Origin: Lentisphaerae bacterium GWF2_50_93
Lineage (GTDB): Bacteria; Verrucomicrobiota; Lentisphaeria; Victivallales; GWF2-50-93
Reading direction: 5' to 3'
NCBI GenBank assembly: GCA_001804815.1
Contig: MHBI01000030.1
Coordinates: 1-32,048, forward strand
DNA length: 32,048 bases
The notes below the pieces were generated by a model. The model did no database searches, had not been told where the DNA came from, and worked only from the letters and a program-made list of their open reading frames with translations. This document shows, piece by piece, positions 1-7,152 of this stretch (within the stretch, counting starts at the first letter, position 1; every line of letters begins with the position of its first letter). The translations under genes were made by a program, and so were the position numbers.

Positions 1-95
1 AACCGACGATACTTCAGTATCGCCTTGTTCCATCCAAGCCAAATCCGCATCAAAAATAGACATAATTTTATTCGGCGTATTTGCGATACATGACA
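1..95. other. left edge, non-coding, one mini-hairpin
   Basis: No gene is supported here. Positions 7-22 form a perfect hairpin (CGATACT, loop TC, AGTATCG), which has the same layout as the REP-like mini-hairpins found in other gaps of this window. The rest is AT-rich and lies downstream of the radical SAM gene, so it may hold its transcript end, but no T-tract terminator is evident. Confidence 0.4.
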
Positions 96-1001
96 CTAGT
101 TTTCCAGTCCATACACCTGTCTGGGGGCAAGGTATTCCGGGAACCTTTCAAGCAGAGCCAGTCTTGCCGCATAGCAGAGATGGCATTCGTCCACGTAATT
201 TTCATCCATTTCAAGCTCCTGCTCCTCGCCCAGGCGGACAGGACCTCCCCTGATCAGAGGTCCGCAAATGGGATGATTCCCGGGATCGTATTGTTTCATC
301 AGGTCGGAAAGGGGCGTCTTCCAACAGTTGCCGATGCTGATGCCCTGGCAGACCTGGACGTTGCCATAGCAGTCGATGTGGACGCGCTTTGGATTCGCAA
401 GGTCCTCATAAGGGCATTTTACAAAATTATCGCGTTTTCTGGAAGGAAGCTCCGCGGCGAACTTCTCTACCGCCCTTCCCCTCAGTTTTGTACCTCCGCT
501 TATTTCAGGACTTCCTTTTTCAGAGTCCGCCTGAGCAGAAGGTTTTATAACCGGCTTTGTCTTGCAGATCGAATGGGCCGGCAGTCCAAGTTTTATAGCT
601 GATGCGAGCGCGCATCTGGACGGTCTGTCGGGATCATCGCCGTAATGCAGTTCGTCATCGCTGACAGTCAGATCAAAAATTCCCAGGTCGGAAAGAGGCT
701 TGAGCCAGAGTTCCGAGTCCTTCGGATCCGTAGCCCAATACCCGTTGGTCACTATTCCGGTTTTGAACCCCATATCCCTGGCCCTGCGGACACCTTCTAT
801 CATCAGGGGATAGAACAGAAACGGTTCACCTCCCTCGAAGAATATCTCCTGCACGGAATCTATTTTCTTCGATTCTCCAAGCAGTGCATCGATCTTCTCC
901 ATTGTCATCGTGCCTTTTGCCGTCGTGCTGCTGTAGAGGAAGCAGTGGTCGCATTTCAGATTGCACTTGTATGTCAGGAGGATGTGTATGCCTATAAGCA
1001 T
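96..1001 (-). CDS. radical SAM protein with SPASM-like C-terminus
   Basis: The 301-residue protein carries the radical SAM motif C13-x3-C17-x2-C20 (CNLKCDHC), which binds the 4Fe-4S cluster that cleaves S-adenosylmethionine. A glycine-rich FFEGGEP motif follows near residue 55, as expected for SAM binding. The C-terminal third has further cysteines (CPYEDL, IDCYGNVQVCQG, a later CHLC pair) that resemble a SPASM/twitch auxiliary-cluster region. The fold is therefore clear but the substrate is not. A GAGGGA ribosome-binding site lies 6-7 bases before the ATG. Downstream is the window edge and upstream are repeats, so no operon partner is seen. It may be a peptide- or enzyme-modifying (anaerobic sulfatase-maturase-like) protein, but at about 300 residues it is short for that group. 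I do not assign a substrate. Confidence 0.85.
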   Translation of the reverse strand: MLIGIHILLTYKCNLKCDHCFLYSSTTAKGTMTMEKIDALLGESKKIDSVQEIFFEGGEPFLFYPLMIEGVRRARDMGFKTGIVTNGYWATDPKDSELWLKPLSDLGIFDLTVSDDELHYGDDPDRPSRCALASAIKLGLPAHSICKTKPVIKPSAQADSEKGSPEISGGTKLRGRAVEKFAAELPSRKRDNFVKCPYEDLANPKRVHIDCYGNVQVCQGISIGNCWKTPLSDLMKQYDPGNHPICGPLIRGGPVRLGEEQELEMDENYVDECHLCYAARLALLERFPEYLAPRQVYGLEN

Positions 1002-1023
1002 GATGGTCCCTCGCGGCGTCCCA

Positions 1024-1206
1024 TGGATGACTGGATTAATGGATGGTTGGATGATGGCGTATCAAATAAATAAGAATTGAACAATCCTATGAAGAAAATA
1101 CAAAATGACTTCTTCGATATTTGCATACAAGAGGGCATTTTCAGCTTTCTTAGAGTTTAAAACCAATAATCCACCTACCCAACAATCCATTCATCCGGCA
1201 TCCGGC
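1024..1206. repeat. inverted pair of 8-bp phased TGGATNNN arms
   Basis: The left arm at 1024-1055 is four exact 8-mers of the form TGGATNNN (endings GAC, TAA, GGT, GAT). The right arm at 1163-1205 carries the same unit on the opposite strand, as ATCCA words following AACCAATAATCC. About 110 AT-rich bases separate them. The right arm runs into the 3' end of the DUF202 gene and encodes its last residues and stop. The same architecture recurs at 25384-25471, 31554-31737 and 23110-23277. Confidence 0.75.
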
Positions 1207-1496
1207 TTGGATGCCAGCTTGTTCCTGATCTTGTCGATGCTAATCTTTATTTTCCGGTATCGCATCCACCCGAACATCATTACGGCAACACCTGCAGGAA
1301 TGCATGATATACCCAGGAGCTTAAACCATAATACATTTGAAAAATGGATGAAGGTCGCACCTGCGAGAATCAGGGCAACTCCGGATCTGAGATAAGCCAT
1401 AATGGTCCTCTCATTGGCAAGAAGCGTACGGTCCACCGCAAGCTCATCCCTGAGAATCAATTCTTCTTTTTGAAAACGTTCATATGGATCCGGCAT
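1191..1496 (-). CDS. DUF202 family small membrane protein
   Basis: The 101-residue protein has the DUF202 layout: a conserved amphipathic stretch (LAVDRTLLANERTIMAYLR) leading straight into two transmembrane helices (about residues 38-58 and 63-80), then a basic cytoplasmic tail. DUF202/YidH-like proteins are inner-membrane proteins of unknown function, so no role is claimed. An upstream in-frame GTG at 1505 exists, but AAGGTGG is ideally placed 5 bases before the ATG at 1496, so I chose the ATG. The last codons (PDAG and stop) are encoded by the right arm of the neighbouring 8-bp phased repeat, so the natural C-terminus may have been replaced or extended by a repeat insertion. Confidence 0.8.
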   Translation of the reverse strand: MPDPYERFQKEELILRDELAVDRTLLANERTIMAYLRSGVALILAGATFIHFSNVLWFKLLGISCIPAGVAVMMFGWMRYRKIKISIDKIRNKLASKPDAG

Positions 1497-1553
1497 ATTT
1501 TCCACCTTGAGTTTAACTTTCCGGAACCTAGCTTGGAATCACACTAATTTCAA

Positions 1554-1586
1554 GATTCACGGATTCATCTGATTCATCGATCTTCA
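1554..1586. repeat. GATTCAYN phased repeat over AraC stop
   Basis: Three consecutive words GATTCACG, GATTCATCT and GATTCATC are followed by a degenerate fourth that includes the stop codon (1584-1586) of the AraC gene. A small hairpin TTCAAT-CA-ATTGAA at 1583-1596 covers the same stop codon. The design (short constant word, variable tail, 8-9 bp phase) matches other repeats in this window. Confidence 0.5.
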
Positions 1587-2480
1587 ATCAATTGAAAGTT
1601 TCGCGTACTTCTTCGGTGAATGGCCTGTGATGCTCTTGAACAGGCGGCAGAAATAGCTGCAGTTCTCGATTCCGCACAGCGAGGCCGCCTCATAAACAGA
1701 CTTGTCCCCCTCCCTCAGAAGCCTGCATGCATGTGCTATGCGGAGACGCAGGATGTAGCGCAGAGGAGTCAATCCCGTCATTTCCAAAAAGTGCCTCTGG
1801 AAGGAACGTTCGGACATGCCGGCGATTTTCTGAAGATGGCTCATCGGGATCTCCTCGGCAAAATGAGTTTCAAGGTAGTCCAGCACCTTCGACAGCCATG
1901 GGCTCCTCCTGTCGTCCTTGAGAACCTCTTCCTTCTGGATGAAACGGAAAATCATAATGAAGATCTCAAGAAGGAGGCCAGTCATCATCGTCGTATGTCC
2001 GCTCTTCATCTCCCTGCGTTCGCGTTCAATCTCATCGATGATCCTCATGCAGGCGTCCAGTTCCTCCTGCGACAGGCTGGGCCTCTGTGAAAGAGCGCCT
2101 TTAGCTTTGATCTTCTTCCCTGATAGGGACGAGTAAGAAGGATTCTCCTTGAGCACAGGCCCGAACTGTTCTATGAAAGATGATCTTATAAGTACGTTCA
2201 CAAGCCCCAGGTTGTTGCAGGAACTGTAGGAGTGCTGCATTCCTGGCTCGACAAGGAAGCAGTCACCCGCCTTTATCTTGTATCTTTCACCTCTGAAATC
2301 GTGGATCCCGGCTCCATCGAGGATCAGGATCAATTCCGTGAAATCATGTATATGCTTCACGATATCGCACTGCGGATCGGCCCTGTTTACAATCACTGGA
2401 GCTTCAGTCCCGCGGAAACTGATCTCCTCAAGCCATTTCGTGGATGCCATCGTGTTGGCGATGATATTTCTTTTATTCAT
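1584..2480 (-). CDS. AraC family transcriptional regulator, cupin sensor
   Basis: The 298-residue protein has an N-terminal cupin-like sensor (about residues 40-90, with HIHDF and the AGDCFLVEPGMQHSY strand pair) and a C-terminal double helix-turn-helix AraC/XylS DNA-binding domain (about 195-298, including ISMER-type first HTH and the AASLCGIENCSYFCRLFK second HTH). This layout is typical of sugar-responsive activators such as RhaR/RhaS. It is transcribed away from the ADP-ribosylglycohydrolase gene at 2605, and the 124-base gap holds a 21-bp spaced direct repeat suited to an AraC dimer. It therefore probably regulates that gene and perhaps itself; this is inference. The start has a GGGG-type ribosome-binding site about 8 bases upstream. 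The ligand is unknown. Confidence 0.9.
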   Translation of the reverse strand: MNKRNIIANTMASTKWLEEISFRGTEAPVIVNRADPQCDIVKHIHDFTELILILDGAGIHDFRGERYKIKAGDCFLVEPGMQHSYSSCNNLGLVNVLIRSSFIEQFGPVLKENPSYSSLSGKKIKAKGALSQRPSLSQEELDACMRIIDEIERERREMKSGHTTMMTGLLLEIFIMIFRFIQKEEVLKDDRRSPWLSKVLDYLETHFAEEIPMSHLQKIAGMSERSFQRHFLEMTGLTPLRYILRLRIAHACRLLREGDKSVYEAASLCGIENCSYFCRLFKSITGHSPKKYAKLSID

Positions 2481-2508
2481 AAATTTTTCCCCGCAAAAAT
2501 TTATTTTT

Positions 2509-2562
2509 GTCGGTTTTATGCTATTATTTGCCGTTTTTATGCAAGTATTATATTTTTATAAT
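2509..2562 (+). promoter_or_regulatory. candidate AraC operator and promoter
   Basis: Two direct repeats, GTCGGTTTTATGC at 2509-2521 and GCCGTTTTTATGC at 2530-2542, lie exactly 21 bp apart, the spacing of paired half-sites for AraC-type activators. A perfect -10 box TATAAT follows at 2557-2562, and the second half-site covers where the -35 would be, which is poor in sequence. That is the arrangement of a promoter needing an activator at -35. The target gene starts at 2605 with AAGGAG before its ATG. Confidence 0.5.
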
Positions 2563-2604
2563 GGTAAAATAATGACATAATTTAAAAATACAAGGAGATT
2601 TGCC

Positions 2605-4113
2605 ATGCGTCTGAACGAAAAGGAATATCGCGACAAGGTACTCGGCTGCTGGATTGGAAAGAACATCGGAGGAACGATCGGGGCACCGTTCGAATGGAAA
2701 CGGCAGGTGAACAATGTGAAGTTCTACGTCCAGGAACTCAATGGCAACCCGCTTCCCAACGACGATCTCGACATCCAGCTCCTCTGGCTCGCCGCCATGG
2801 AACAGCACGGATTAGGGGTCACTTCGAACACTCTTGCGGAATACTGGTGCAGCTATGTGACTCCCCACTGGGCGGAATACGGCACAGGCAAGATCAACAT
2901 GCGTTCCGGGCTCCCTCCGCCCCTCTCCGGAACCTTCGGCAACCTGTACAAGCACAGCTGCGGCGCATATATCCGTTCTGAGATCTGGGCATGCATCTCT
3001 CCCGGACTCCCACATGTCGCCGCGAAACTCGCAACCAAGGACGCAGTTCTCGACCATGGCGACGGTGAAGGCACATGGGCCGAAATATTCATGGCCTCCC
3101 TTGAAAGTGCAGCCTTCATGGAAAAAGATATCTTCAAACTGATTGACATCGGCCTCTCATATATTCCAAAGGACTGCGGTGTCGCAAAGGCTGTCAACAC
3201 CACCCTAAAATGCTTCAAGTCGAAAAAGACATGGCTCCAGACACGTGATGAAGTTTTGAAGCATCACCGCGGCGGACTTACTTTCTGCCATACATCCGAT
3301 GAAGACAGGAAGAAAGGCTATGACGAGGGCGTCTTAGGCTACGACGTACCTTCAAACATAGCTTTTACACTGGCTCCGCTTCTCTATGGAGGCAAGGATT
3401 TCGCGAAGGTCCAGTGCATGGCGGTGAACCTTGGCGAAGACACCGACTGCACGGCAGCGACAGCCGGCTCGATCTGGGGAATAATTCATGGTGCAAAGGC
3501 AATCCCCCAGAAATGGATCGACCCCATCGGCAGAAGCATAGCCACAATCGTCCTCGACCTCGGAGACATCGGCTGGGCAATACCGAAGGATGTCGACAAC
3601 CTCACCGAGAGGACCGTGAATCTCGCAAAGCAGAACCTGCTCATGAACAGGTCGGACATGATATCCAGCACTGAAGCCACCGACCTATCAGATCTCAATA
3701 TCGCATCCTTGAAAAGCAAGACCAACGGCAAGGAATTCATCGACCGGCTGAAGATGCCGGCCTACGACTTCGATCTCTTCACGGTCTTTGTCGACTACGG
3801 AGACGAACCAGTCATCAAGCCTGGAATTCCCAAGAAGGTAACTGTCAAAATAGCCCATACCCGCAGCATGCAGGCAAACCTATCATTGCACTGGTATCTG
3901 CCTGAAGGATGGACGATGACACCGTCTGTTGACGGCTATGCACTGGGAGTACAGCCGCATCTTGGCGGCAGACCTCTCAGTTTCGACTTTGAATTCTCCG
4001 CCGGAAAACTGTCAAAGGCAATGAATCGGGCAGTGCTCGAGATCACAGTCGAGGGAAGACCGACAGTCATGCTCGTGCCGTTAACCCTTCTGAACGGAAG
4101 CATGATGGGGTGA
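2605..4113 (+). CDS. ADP-ribosylglycohydrolase family protein
   Basis: The first ~340 of 502 residues match the ADP-ribosylglycohydrolase fold (DraG/ARH family): an N-terminal GCWIGKNIGGTIGAPFE segment, an acidic metal motif NDDLD (D53, D54, D56) in place of the common TDDT, and the C-terminal metal motif LGEDTDCTAATAG with D279 and D281. These enzymes use two Mg ions to cleave ADP-ribose or similar N/O-glycosidic bonds. The final ~130 residues form an extra domain rich in predicted beta strands (VTVKIAHTRSMQANLSLHWYLP...), unlike the minimal family and possibly Ig-like. Many PVC relatives sit in sugar regulons, so the substrate may be a glycoside rather than ADP-ribosyl protein. No signal peptide is seen, which suggests a cytoplasmic enzyme. 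AAGGAG precedes the ATG. It is probably controlled by the divergent AraC regulator. Confidence 0.88.
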   Translation: MRLNEKEYRDKVLGCWIGKNIGGTIGAPFEWKRQVNNVKFYVQELNGNPLPNDDLDIQLLWLAAMEQHGLGVTSNTLAEYWCSYVTPHWAEYGTGKINMRSGLPPPLSGTFGNLYKHSCGAYIRSEIWACISPGLPHVAAKLATKDAVLDHGDGEGTWAEIFMASLESAAFMEKDIFKLIDIGLSYIPKDCGVAKAVNTTLKCFKSKKTWLQTRDEVLKHHRGGLTFCHTSDEDRKKGYDEGVLGYDVPSNIAFTLAPLLYGGKDFAKVQCMAVNLGEDTDCTAATAGSIWGIIHGAKAIPQKWIDPIGRSIATIVLDLGDIGWAIPKDVDNLTERTVNLAKQNLLMNRSDMISSTEATDLSDLNIASLKSKTNGKEFIDRLKMPAYDFDLFTVFVDYGDEPVIKPGIPKKVTVKIAHTRSMQANLSLHWYLPEGWTMTPSVDGYALGVQPHLGGRPLSFDFEFSAGKLSKAMNRAVLEITVEGRPTVMLVPLTLLNGSMMG

Positions 4114-4148
4114 TAATAATTTTCCAGCATCTGCTGGAAAATTATTAT
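4113..4148. terminator. bidirectional terminator containing both stop codons
   Basis: A perfect 17-bp stem (4113-4129 with 4132-4148) and a 2-base TC centre form an AT-ended, GC-cored palindrome. The outer A/T blocks provide a U-run for either direction of transcription. The last base of the TGA of the ADP-ribosylglycohydrolase gene (4111-4113) and the whole TAA of the convergent dehydrogenase (4145-4147) lie in the stem. Confidence 0.85.
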
Positions 4149-5152
4149 TTTCGATTCCTGATCGCCTCGTTTGTGGCTTCGCGGGCGATGTCGGTGACTT
4201 TCATGCCGGCTTCGGCGGTGGTCAGGAGATCGGATTTTCCGGTGTGCAGGGATTTCGCCCATTCCCTGTAGACTCCCTCGAAGTTTTTTTCGTGGTCGAA
4301 TTCAAGTTTGTACGTACCCCTTGAATTCCTCATGATGAAGCTTTCCGCCTCCCGGTCATAGCGGATCACGCCGTCGGTTCCTATCAGCTCGTATACGAAC
4401 TCCTTGGGTTTCTCCCTGGACGTGAAATGGTATGAATAGCTGATTTCGACGACGGTATGCGCGCCGTTCGCATGGTCCATGTGCAGCCACATGTGGTCGG
4501 GAGCCTCATAATCATCCACCCAGGCGCCATGGCCATGGCATAAAACTATTTTCGAATCCAGCCAGAACATTGCAAGATCAATCTGGTGGGTTCCGCAGTC
4601 GACGACAGGTCCACCTTCGAACATCCGGTCCTCGCGCCGTTTCTGGACAACCTTTTTCCCTTTCCCATCAAGCTCATATTTCCCATGGCAGTCCCAATTG
4701 TAGATCAGCCTCAGCGAACGAACCTCGCCAATCGCCTTTTTCTTCACGAGCTCACGGATCTTGAGGGCGCACGGACTGAACCTGTAGCAGAACGCGGTGT
4801 AAAGAGGCAGTTTTGCCTTCTTCATCACCTTTATCATTTCCTCGGATTCTTTCCTGTCCATGGCCAGTGGCTTCTCGCAGATCACAGGTATCCTGTGTCT
4901 TGCCGCATCCAGGACATTCTGACGATGGCACGGTGCCGGGGAAGTAATGCTTACTGCCTCGATACCCGACTTGAAGAACTTCTCGGAATCAGTGAATGCA
5001 TTCGGTATCCCGTATTTCTTCTGCATCTCCAGAAGATTTTTTCCATTGGGATCAAAAATTGCATGCAGCTTGAGGTTCTTCACATTTAAAATCGCAGGTA
5101 TGTGTCCGTAGTTCGCCACAGCCCCGCATCCCATAAGCCCGATCTTTTTCAT
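4145..5152 (-). CDS. Gfo/Idh/MocA family NAD(P)-dependent oxidoreductase
   Basis: The 335-residue protein begins with a Rossmann motif (GLMGCGAVANYGHIPAI, residues 5-21) and has the family signature EKPLA at residues 93-97, whose lysine helps bind cofactor and substrate. The C-terminal part holds the usual beta-sheet substrate domain (VVDCGTHQIDLAMFWL, where the histidine is the likely catalytic base). Family members oxidise or epimerise sugars, inositols and sugar acids. No signal peptide is visible, so it is probably cytoplasmic. GGAG lies 8 bases upstream of the ATG. It converges on the ADP-ribosylglycohydrolase gene and shares its terminator, so the two are not co-transcribed. The exact sugar cannot be read from sequence. 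Confidence 0.92.
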   Translation of the reverse strand: MKKIGLMGCGAVANYGHIPAILNVKNLKLHAIFDPNGKNLLEMQKKYGIPNAFTDSEKFFKSGIEAVSITSPAPCHRQNVLDAARHRIPVICEKPLAMDRKESEEMIKVMKKAKLPLYTAFCYRFSPCALKIRELVKKKAIGEVRSLRLIYNWDCHGKYELDGKGKKVVQKRREDRMFEGGPVVDCGTHQIDLAMFWLDSKIVLCHGHGAWVDDYEAPDHMWLHMDHANGAHTVVEISYSYHFTSREKPKEFVYELIGTDGVIRYDREAESFIMRNSRGTYKLEFDHEKNFEGVYREWAKSLHTGKSDLLTTAEAGMKVTDIAREATNEAIRNRK

Positions 5153-5180
5153 TTATGAAACTCCATGTTTTATAATTATC

Positions 5181-5249
5181 CTGACAGGATAACTGGATTA
5201 ACGTGATAAGTTGAATTCAATAAATCCAGAAAATCTTGTAATCCTGTCC
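5181..5249. repeat. inverted pair of 9-bp phased ACAGGATTA arms
   Basis: The left arm (5181-5210) reads GACAGGATA, ACTGGATTA, ACGTGATAA. The right arm (5223-5249) is the opposite-strand version, ending ATCCTGTCC. The two flank only about 12 bases. The unit is a degenerate 9-mer around ACAGGATTA. The pair fills the gap between the dehydrogenase start and the acetyltransferase stop, and parts could pair into a long imperfect hairpin. Confidence 0.65.
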
Positions 5250-5272
5250 AAATATTTTAACATTTTTTGATT

Positions 5273-5755
5273 TCAGAACACCAGTTCCCAGTAGCCGACA
5301 TCGATCCATTTACCAAACTTCAGACCAACTTCCTTGAAGTGGGCTACTTTCTTAAAACCAAATTTCTCATGGAGGGCGGTGCTCCCCTTGTTTGGAATGG
5401 CCAGGCATCCGACAACTGCGTGATAGCCTTTTTTCTTCAGCATTGGCAGAAGGGTCTTGTAGAGCTTCGTACCTATGCCCTTGCCTACAGCGTCATGGTG
5501 CAGATAGACAGTGCTTTCCAGGGTATGGCGGTAGGCGCTTCGAGTCTTCCATTTTGTGGTGTAAGCATACCCGAGCACCTGTCCACCCTCGACATATACG
5601 ATCCACGGGAAGTCCTTTCCTGTGTCCTTTATCCGCTTGGCCATTCCCCTTGCTGACAGTGGTACTTCTTCGAATGTGATGACCGTGTTCTCGATATAGT
5701 AGTTGTAGATGGAACAGATCTTCTCGGCATCAGATGTTCTTGCTTTTCTTATCAT
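5273..5755 (-). CDS. GNAT acetyltransferase, phosphinothricin/methionine sulfoximine type
   Basis: The 160-residue protein has the complete N-acetyltransferase fold. The start MIRKARTSDAEKICSIYNYY and the segment VITFEEVPLSARGMAKRI are characteristic of the PAT/MnaT (YncA) subgroup, which transfers acetyl from acetyl-CoA to the amino group of phosphinothricin, methionine sulfoximine or related amino acids. The acetyl-CoA pyrophosphate loop is seen as VGKGIGTKL (about residues 90-98), and the C-terminal GFKKVAHFKEVGLKFGKW matches the subgroup's 'F.EVG.KFG.W' ending. Length is normal. It is a cytoplasmic detoxification-type enzyme. It stands alone between repeats, and no strong terminator follows. 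Substrate preference within the subgroup is not decidable here. Confidence 0.9.
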   Translation of the reverse strand: MIRKARTSDAEKICSIYNYYIENTVITFEEVPLSARGMAKRIKDTGKDFPWIVYVEGGQVLGYAYTTKWKTRSAYRHTLESTVYLHHDAVGKGIGTKLYKTLLPMLKKKGYHAVVGCLAIPNKGSTALHEKFGFKKVAHFKEVGLKFGKWIDVGYWELVF

Positions 5756-5815
5756 GCCGTGAAACTAATACCAACGATGGATATTTTCAAGATTCCCGTC
5801 GATTTTCAAATGATA

Positions 5816-5837
5816 GAGGCAATTTCTAAATTGCCTC
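5816..5837. repeat. perfect mini-hairpin, 2-nt loop
   Basis: GAGGCAATTT, loop CT, AAATTGCCTC: a perfect 10-bp stem. The minimal loop matches the other REP-like hairpins of this window. It lies between the divergently transcribed acetyltransferase and tcdA. Confidence 0.6.
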
Positions 5838-5856
5838 GAATGAGCTGATTTCTAAA

Positions 5857-5926
5857 GTTGGAGTGCGCTGCTTTAGCGTGTGTAACCTGTTAAATACCAA
5901 GACACGCTGAAGCTGTGAACTCCAAC
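5857..5926. repeat. inverted pair of GGAG-foot REP-like hairpins
   Basis: The left unit starts GTTGGAGTGCGCTG and the right unit ends GTGAACTCCAAC, which is its inverse. Each carries a small stem-loop (GCTGCTTTAGC on the left, CGCTGAAGCTG on the right). A longer inverted pair, GAGCTGATTTC (5842-5852) and GAAATCAGCTC (5964-5974), encloses the whole and ends just before tcdA, so the element occupies the tcdA upstream region. Confidence 0.65.
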
Positions 5927-5995
5927 AAGCTTTTTTCCCGCAACAACCGTTTTTCGTATTTTTGAAATCAGCTCGATGAAGTGTATTTTAAGAGG

Positions 5996-6775
5996 ATGAA
6001 GACACCAACGCAATACCAGATGTTCCACAGGACGGAACTCCAGCTCGGCAAGGAAGCCATGAAACGGATACAGGACGCGAAGGTCATGCTGTTCGGGGTC
6101 GGCGGTGTCGGCAGCTGGTGCGCGGAAGGGCTCATCCGCACGGGGATAAGACATCTGACAATCGTAGATTCCGACGTTGTCTGCGCGACAAACATCAACC
6201 GACAGCTCCAGGCTACATTCCACAATATCGGCAAGTCCAAGGTGGATGAACTGAAGGAGCGTCTCCTTTCGATCAACCCCGAGGCGGAAATCATTTCGCA
6301 CAAGCTCCTCTACGATGCAAATACCTGCAGTCAGTTCGACCTGTCGAAATACGACTATGTGCTGGACGCAATTGACACGCTGAGGAGCAAGATTCTCCTG
6401 CTCAAGCTTGGGATGGAATCTGGCGCCACGGTTTTCGCGTCGATGGGCGCAGGCGCCAAAATGGATCCTACGCAGATACGCACTGCTACAATCAGCAAGA
6501 CAAAACACTGTCCTCTTGCCCGCGTTGTCCGAAGGGGGCTCCGCGAGCAGAAAATCAAAAATGAATTCATCTGCGTATACAGCGAGGAACCACCTGTGGA
6601 AAACAAGGGACGCACCTTCTGCGGGAGCGCGGTATGCGCATGTCCTGACAAGGATGAGCAAAACCTCTGCATGTCGAAGGCGAAGATAAACGGTACGCTT
6701 GTACAGATAACAGCGCCGTTCGGATTTGTACTGGCCGGACTTGTGATCCAGGACCTGGTTAAAAAAGGGGGATAA
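5996..6775 (+). CDS. tcdA: tRNA threonylcarbamoyladenosine dehydratase
   Basis: This ThiF/MoeB/E1-like protein has the ATP-binding loop GVGGVGSWCAEGL near residue 32, the D-x4-NINRQ motif (VCATNINRQLQ) and the TcdA-typical ending ITAPFGFVLAGLVIQDL. TcdA (CsdL/YgdL) uses ATP to dehydrate t6A37 of ANN-decoding tRNAs to its cyclic form. It lacks the CxxC zinc motif pairs of MoeB and matches TcdA length (about 260 residues). The start is uncertain: a GTG at 5981 gives five more residues, the ATG at 5996 has AAGAGG immediately adjacent rather than spaced, and an ATG at 6020 is also possible. The upstream region is filled by REP-like DNA. It is a single-gene unit with no clear terminator. Confidence 0.92.
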   Translation: MKTPTQYQMFHRTELQLGKEAMKRIQDAKVMLFGVGGVGSWCAEGLIRTGIRHLTIVDSDVVCATNINRQLQATFHNIGKSKVDELKERLLSINPEAEIISHKLLYDANTCSQFDLSKYDYVLDAIDTLRSKILLLKLGMESGATVFASMGAGAKMDPTQIRTATISKTKHCPLARVVRRGLREQKIKNEFICVYSEEPPVENKGRTFCGSAVCACPDKDEQNLCMSKAKINGTLVQITAPFGFVLAGLVIQDLVKKGG

Positions 6776-6865
6776 CGGCTTGCTGGATGTCGGCTTCATA
6801 GCTCAACATTAGGACAGCAAGTCCTGCGAACTTTTCGGTGGAGGACGCAGCAGCATGTTGAATCA

Positions 6866-6920
6866 CAAATTCGCAGCGAATTTGAAAGTTGTTTCTGAAA
6901 GACAATCGTTCAGGAACGAT
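6866..6920. repeat. two perfect mini-hairpins
   Basis: CAAATTCGC-A-GCGAATTTG (6866-6884) and ATCGTTC-AG-GAACGAT (6905-6920) are perfect palindromes with 1-2 base loops, 20 bases apart. The stems are unrelated in sequence to each other, as in the other REP-like pairs here. Confidence 0.6.
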
Positions 6921-6988
6921 AGAAGACCATAATATGCAAAGCCAAAGGTATGAGTATAAATAATTGCAATACAAGGATATGACCAGCA

Positions 6989-7020
6989 TGGCACCAATGC
7001 CCGCTGGCACCAATGCCCGA
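6989..7020 (+). repeat. tandem duplication of a 16-mer
   Basis: TGGCACCAATGCCCGC is followed directly by TGGCACCAATGCCCGA. Each copy contains a GGC-ACCAAT-GCC mini-hairpin. Only the last base differs, which suggests a recent duplication. Confidence 0.8.
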
Positions 7021-7024
7021 ATAC

Positions 7025-7064
7025 AGGATTAATGGATGGGTGGATTGATGGATGAATGGGTTAG
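7025..7064 (+). repeat. 8-bp phased TGGATNNN arm (solo)
   Basis: Five 8-mers in register (AGGATTAA, TGGATGGG, TGGATTGA, TGGATGAA, TGGGTTAG). No opposite arm is found nearby; REP-like elements follow directly, so the partner may have been lost or displaced. Confidence 0.65.
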
Positions 7065-7079
7065 AGATTGGGAGTGGAG

Positions 7080-7141
7080 GTAGCGCAGACATTCTTGTCT
7101 GCGATTGAATTAGAAAGAGCCGGCCTGGAGACCGGCGCTCC
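7080..7141. repeat. REP-like inverted pair, GTAGCGC ... GCGCTCC
   Basis: Hairpin one is CGCAGACA-TTCT-TGTCTGCG (7084-7103) next to a GTAGCGC foot. Hairpin two is GCCGG/CCGGC (7119-7136) next to GCGCTCC, i.e. GGAGCGC on the other strand. The feet face outward, the arrangement known for paired REP elements (BIMEs). Confidence 0.7.
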
Positions 7142-7152
7142 TTAAGAGAAGA

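Larger units (their letters stand above)
6776..7024. other. repeat-rich non-coding stretch after tcdA
   Basis: No gene is supported in this part of the 666-base gap between tcdA and the convergent TolC-like gene. It holds two mini-hairpins (6866-6884, 6905-6920), a GGAC-GTCC mini-palindrome near 6812, and a tandem 16-mer (6989-7020). Short reading frames here have no ribosome-binding site or recognisable protein. Confidence 0.6.

Noticed and set aside
5873..6799. 308-codon minus-strand frame opposite tcdA
   Set aside because: It lies antisense to a clearly recognised enzyme and has no family resemblance; it is a shadow of the codon usage of tcdA.
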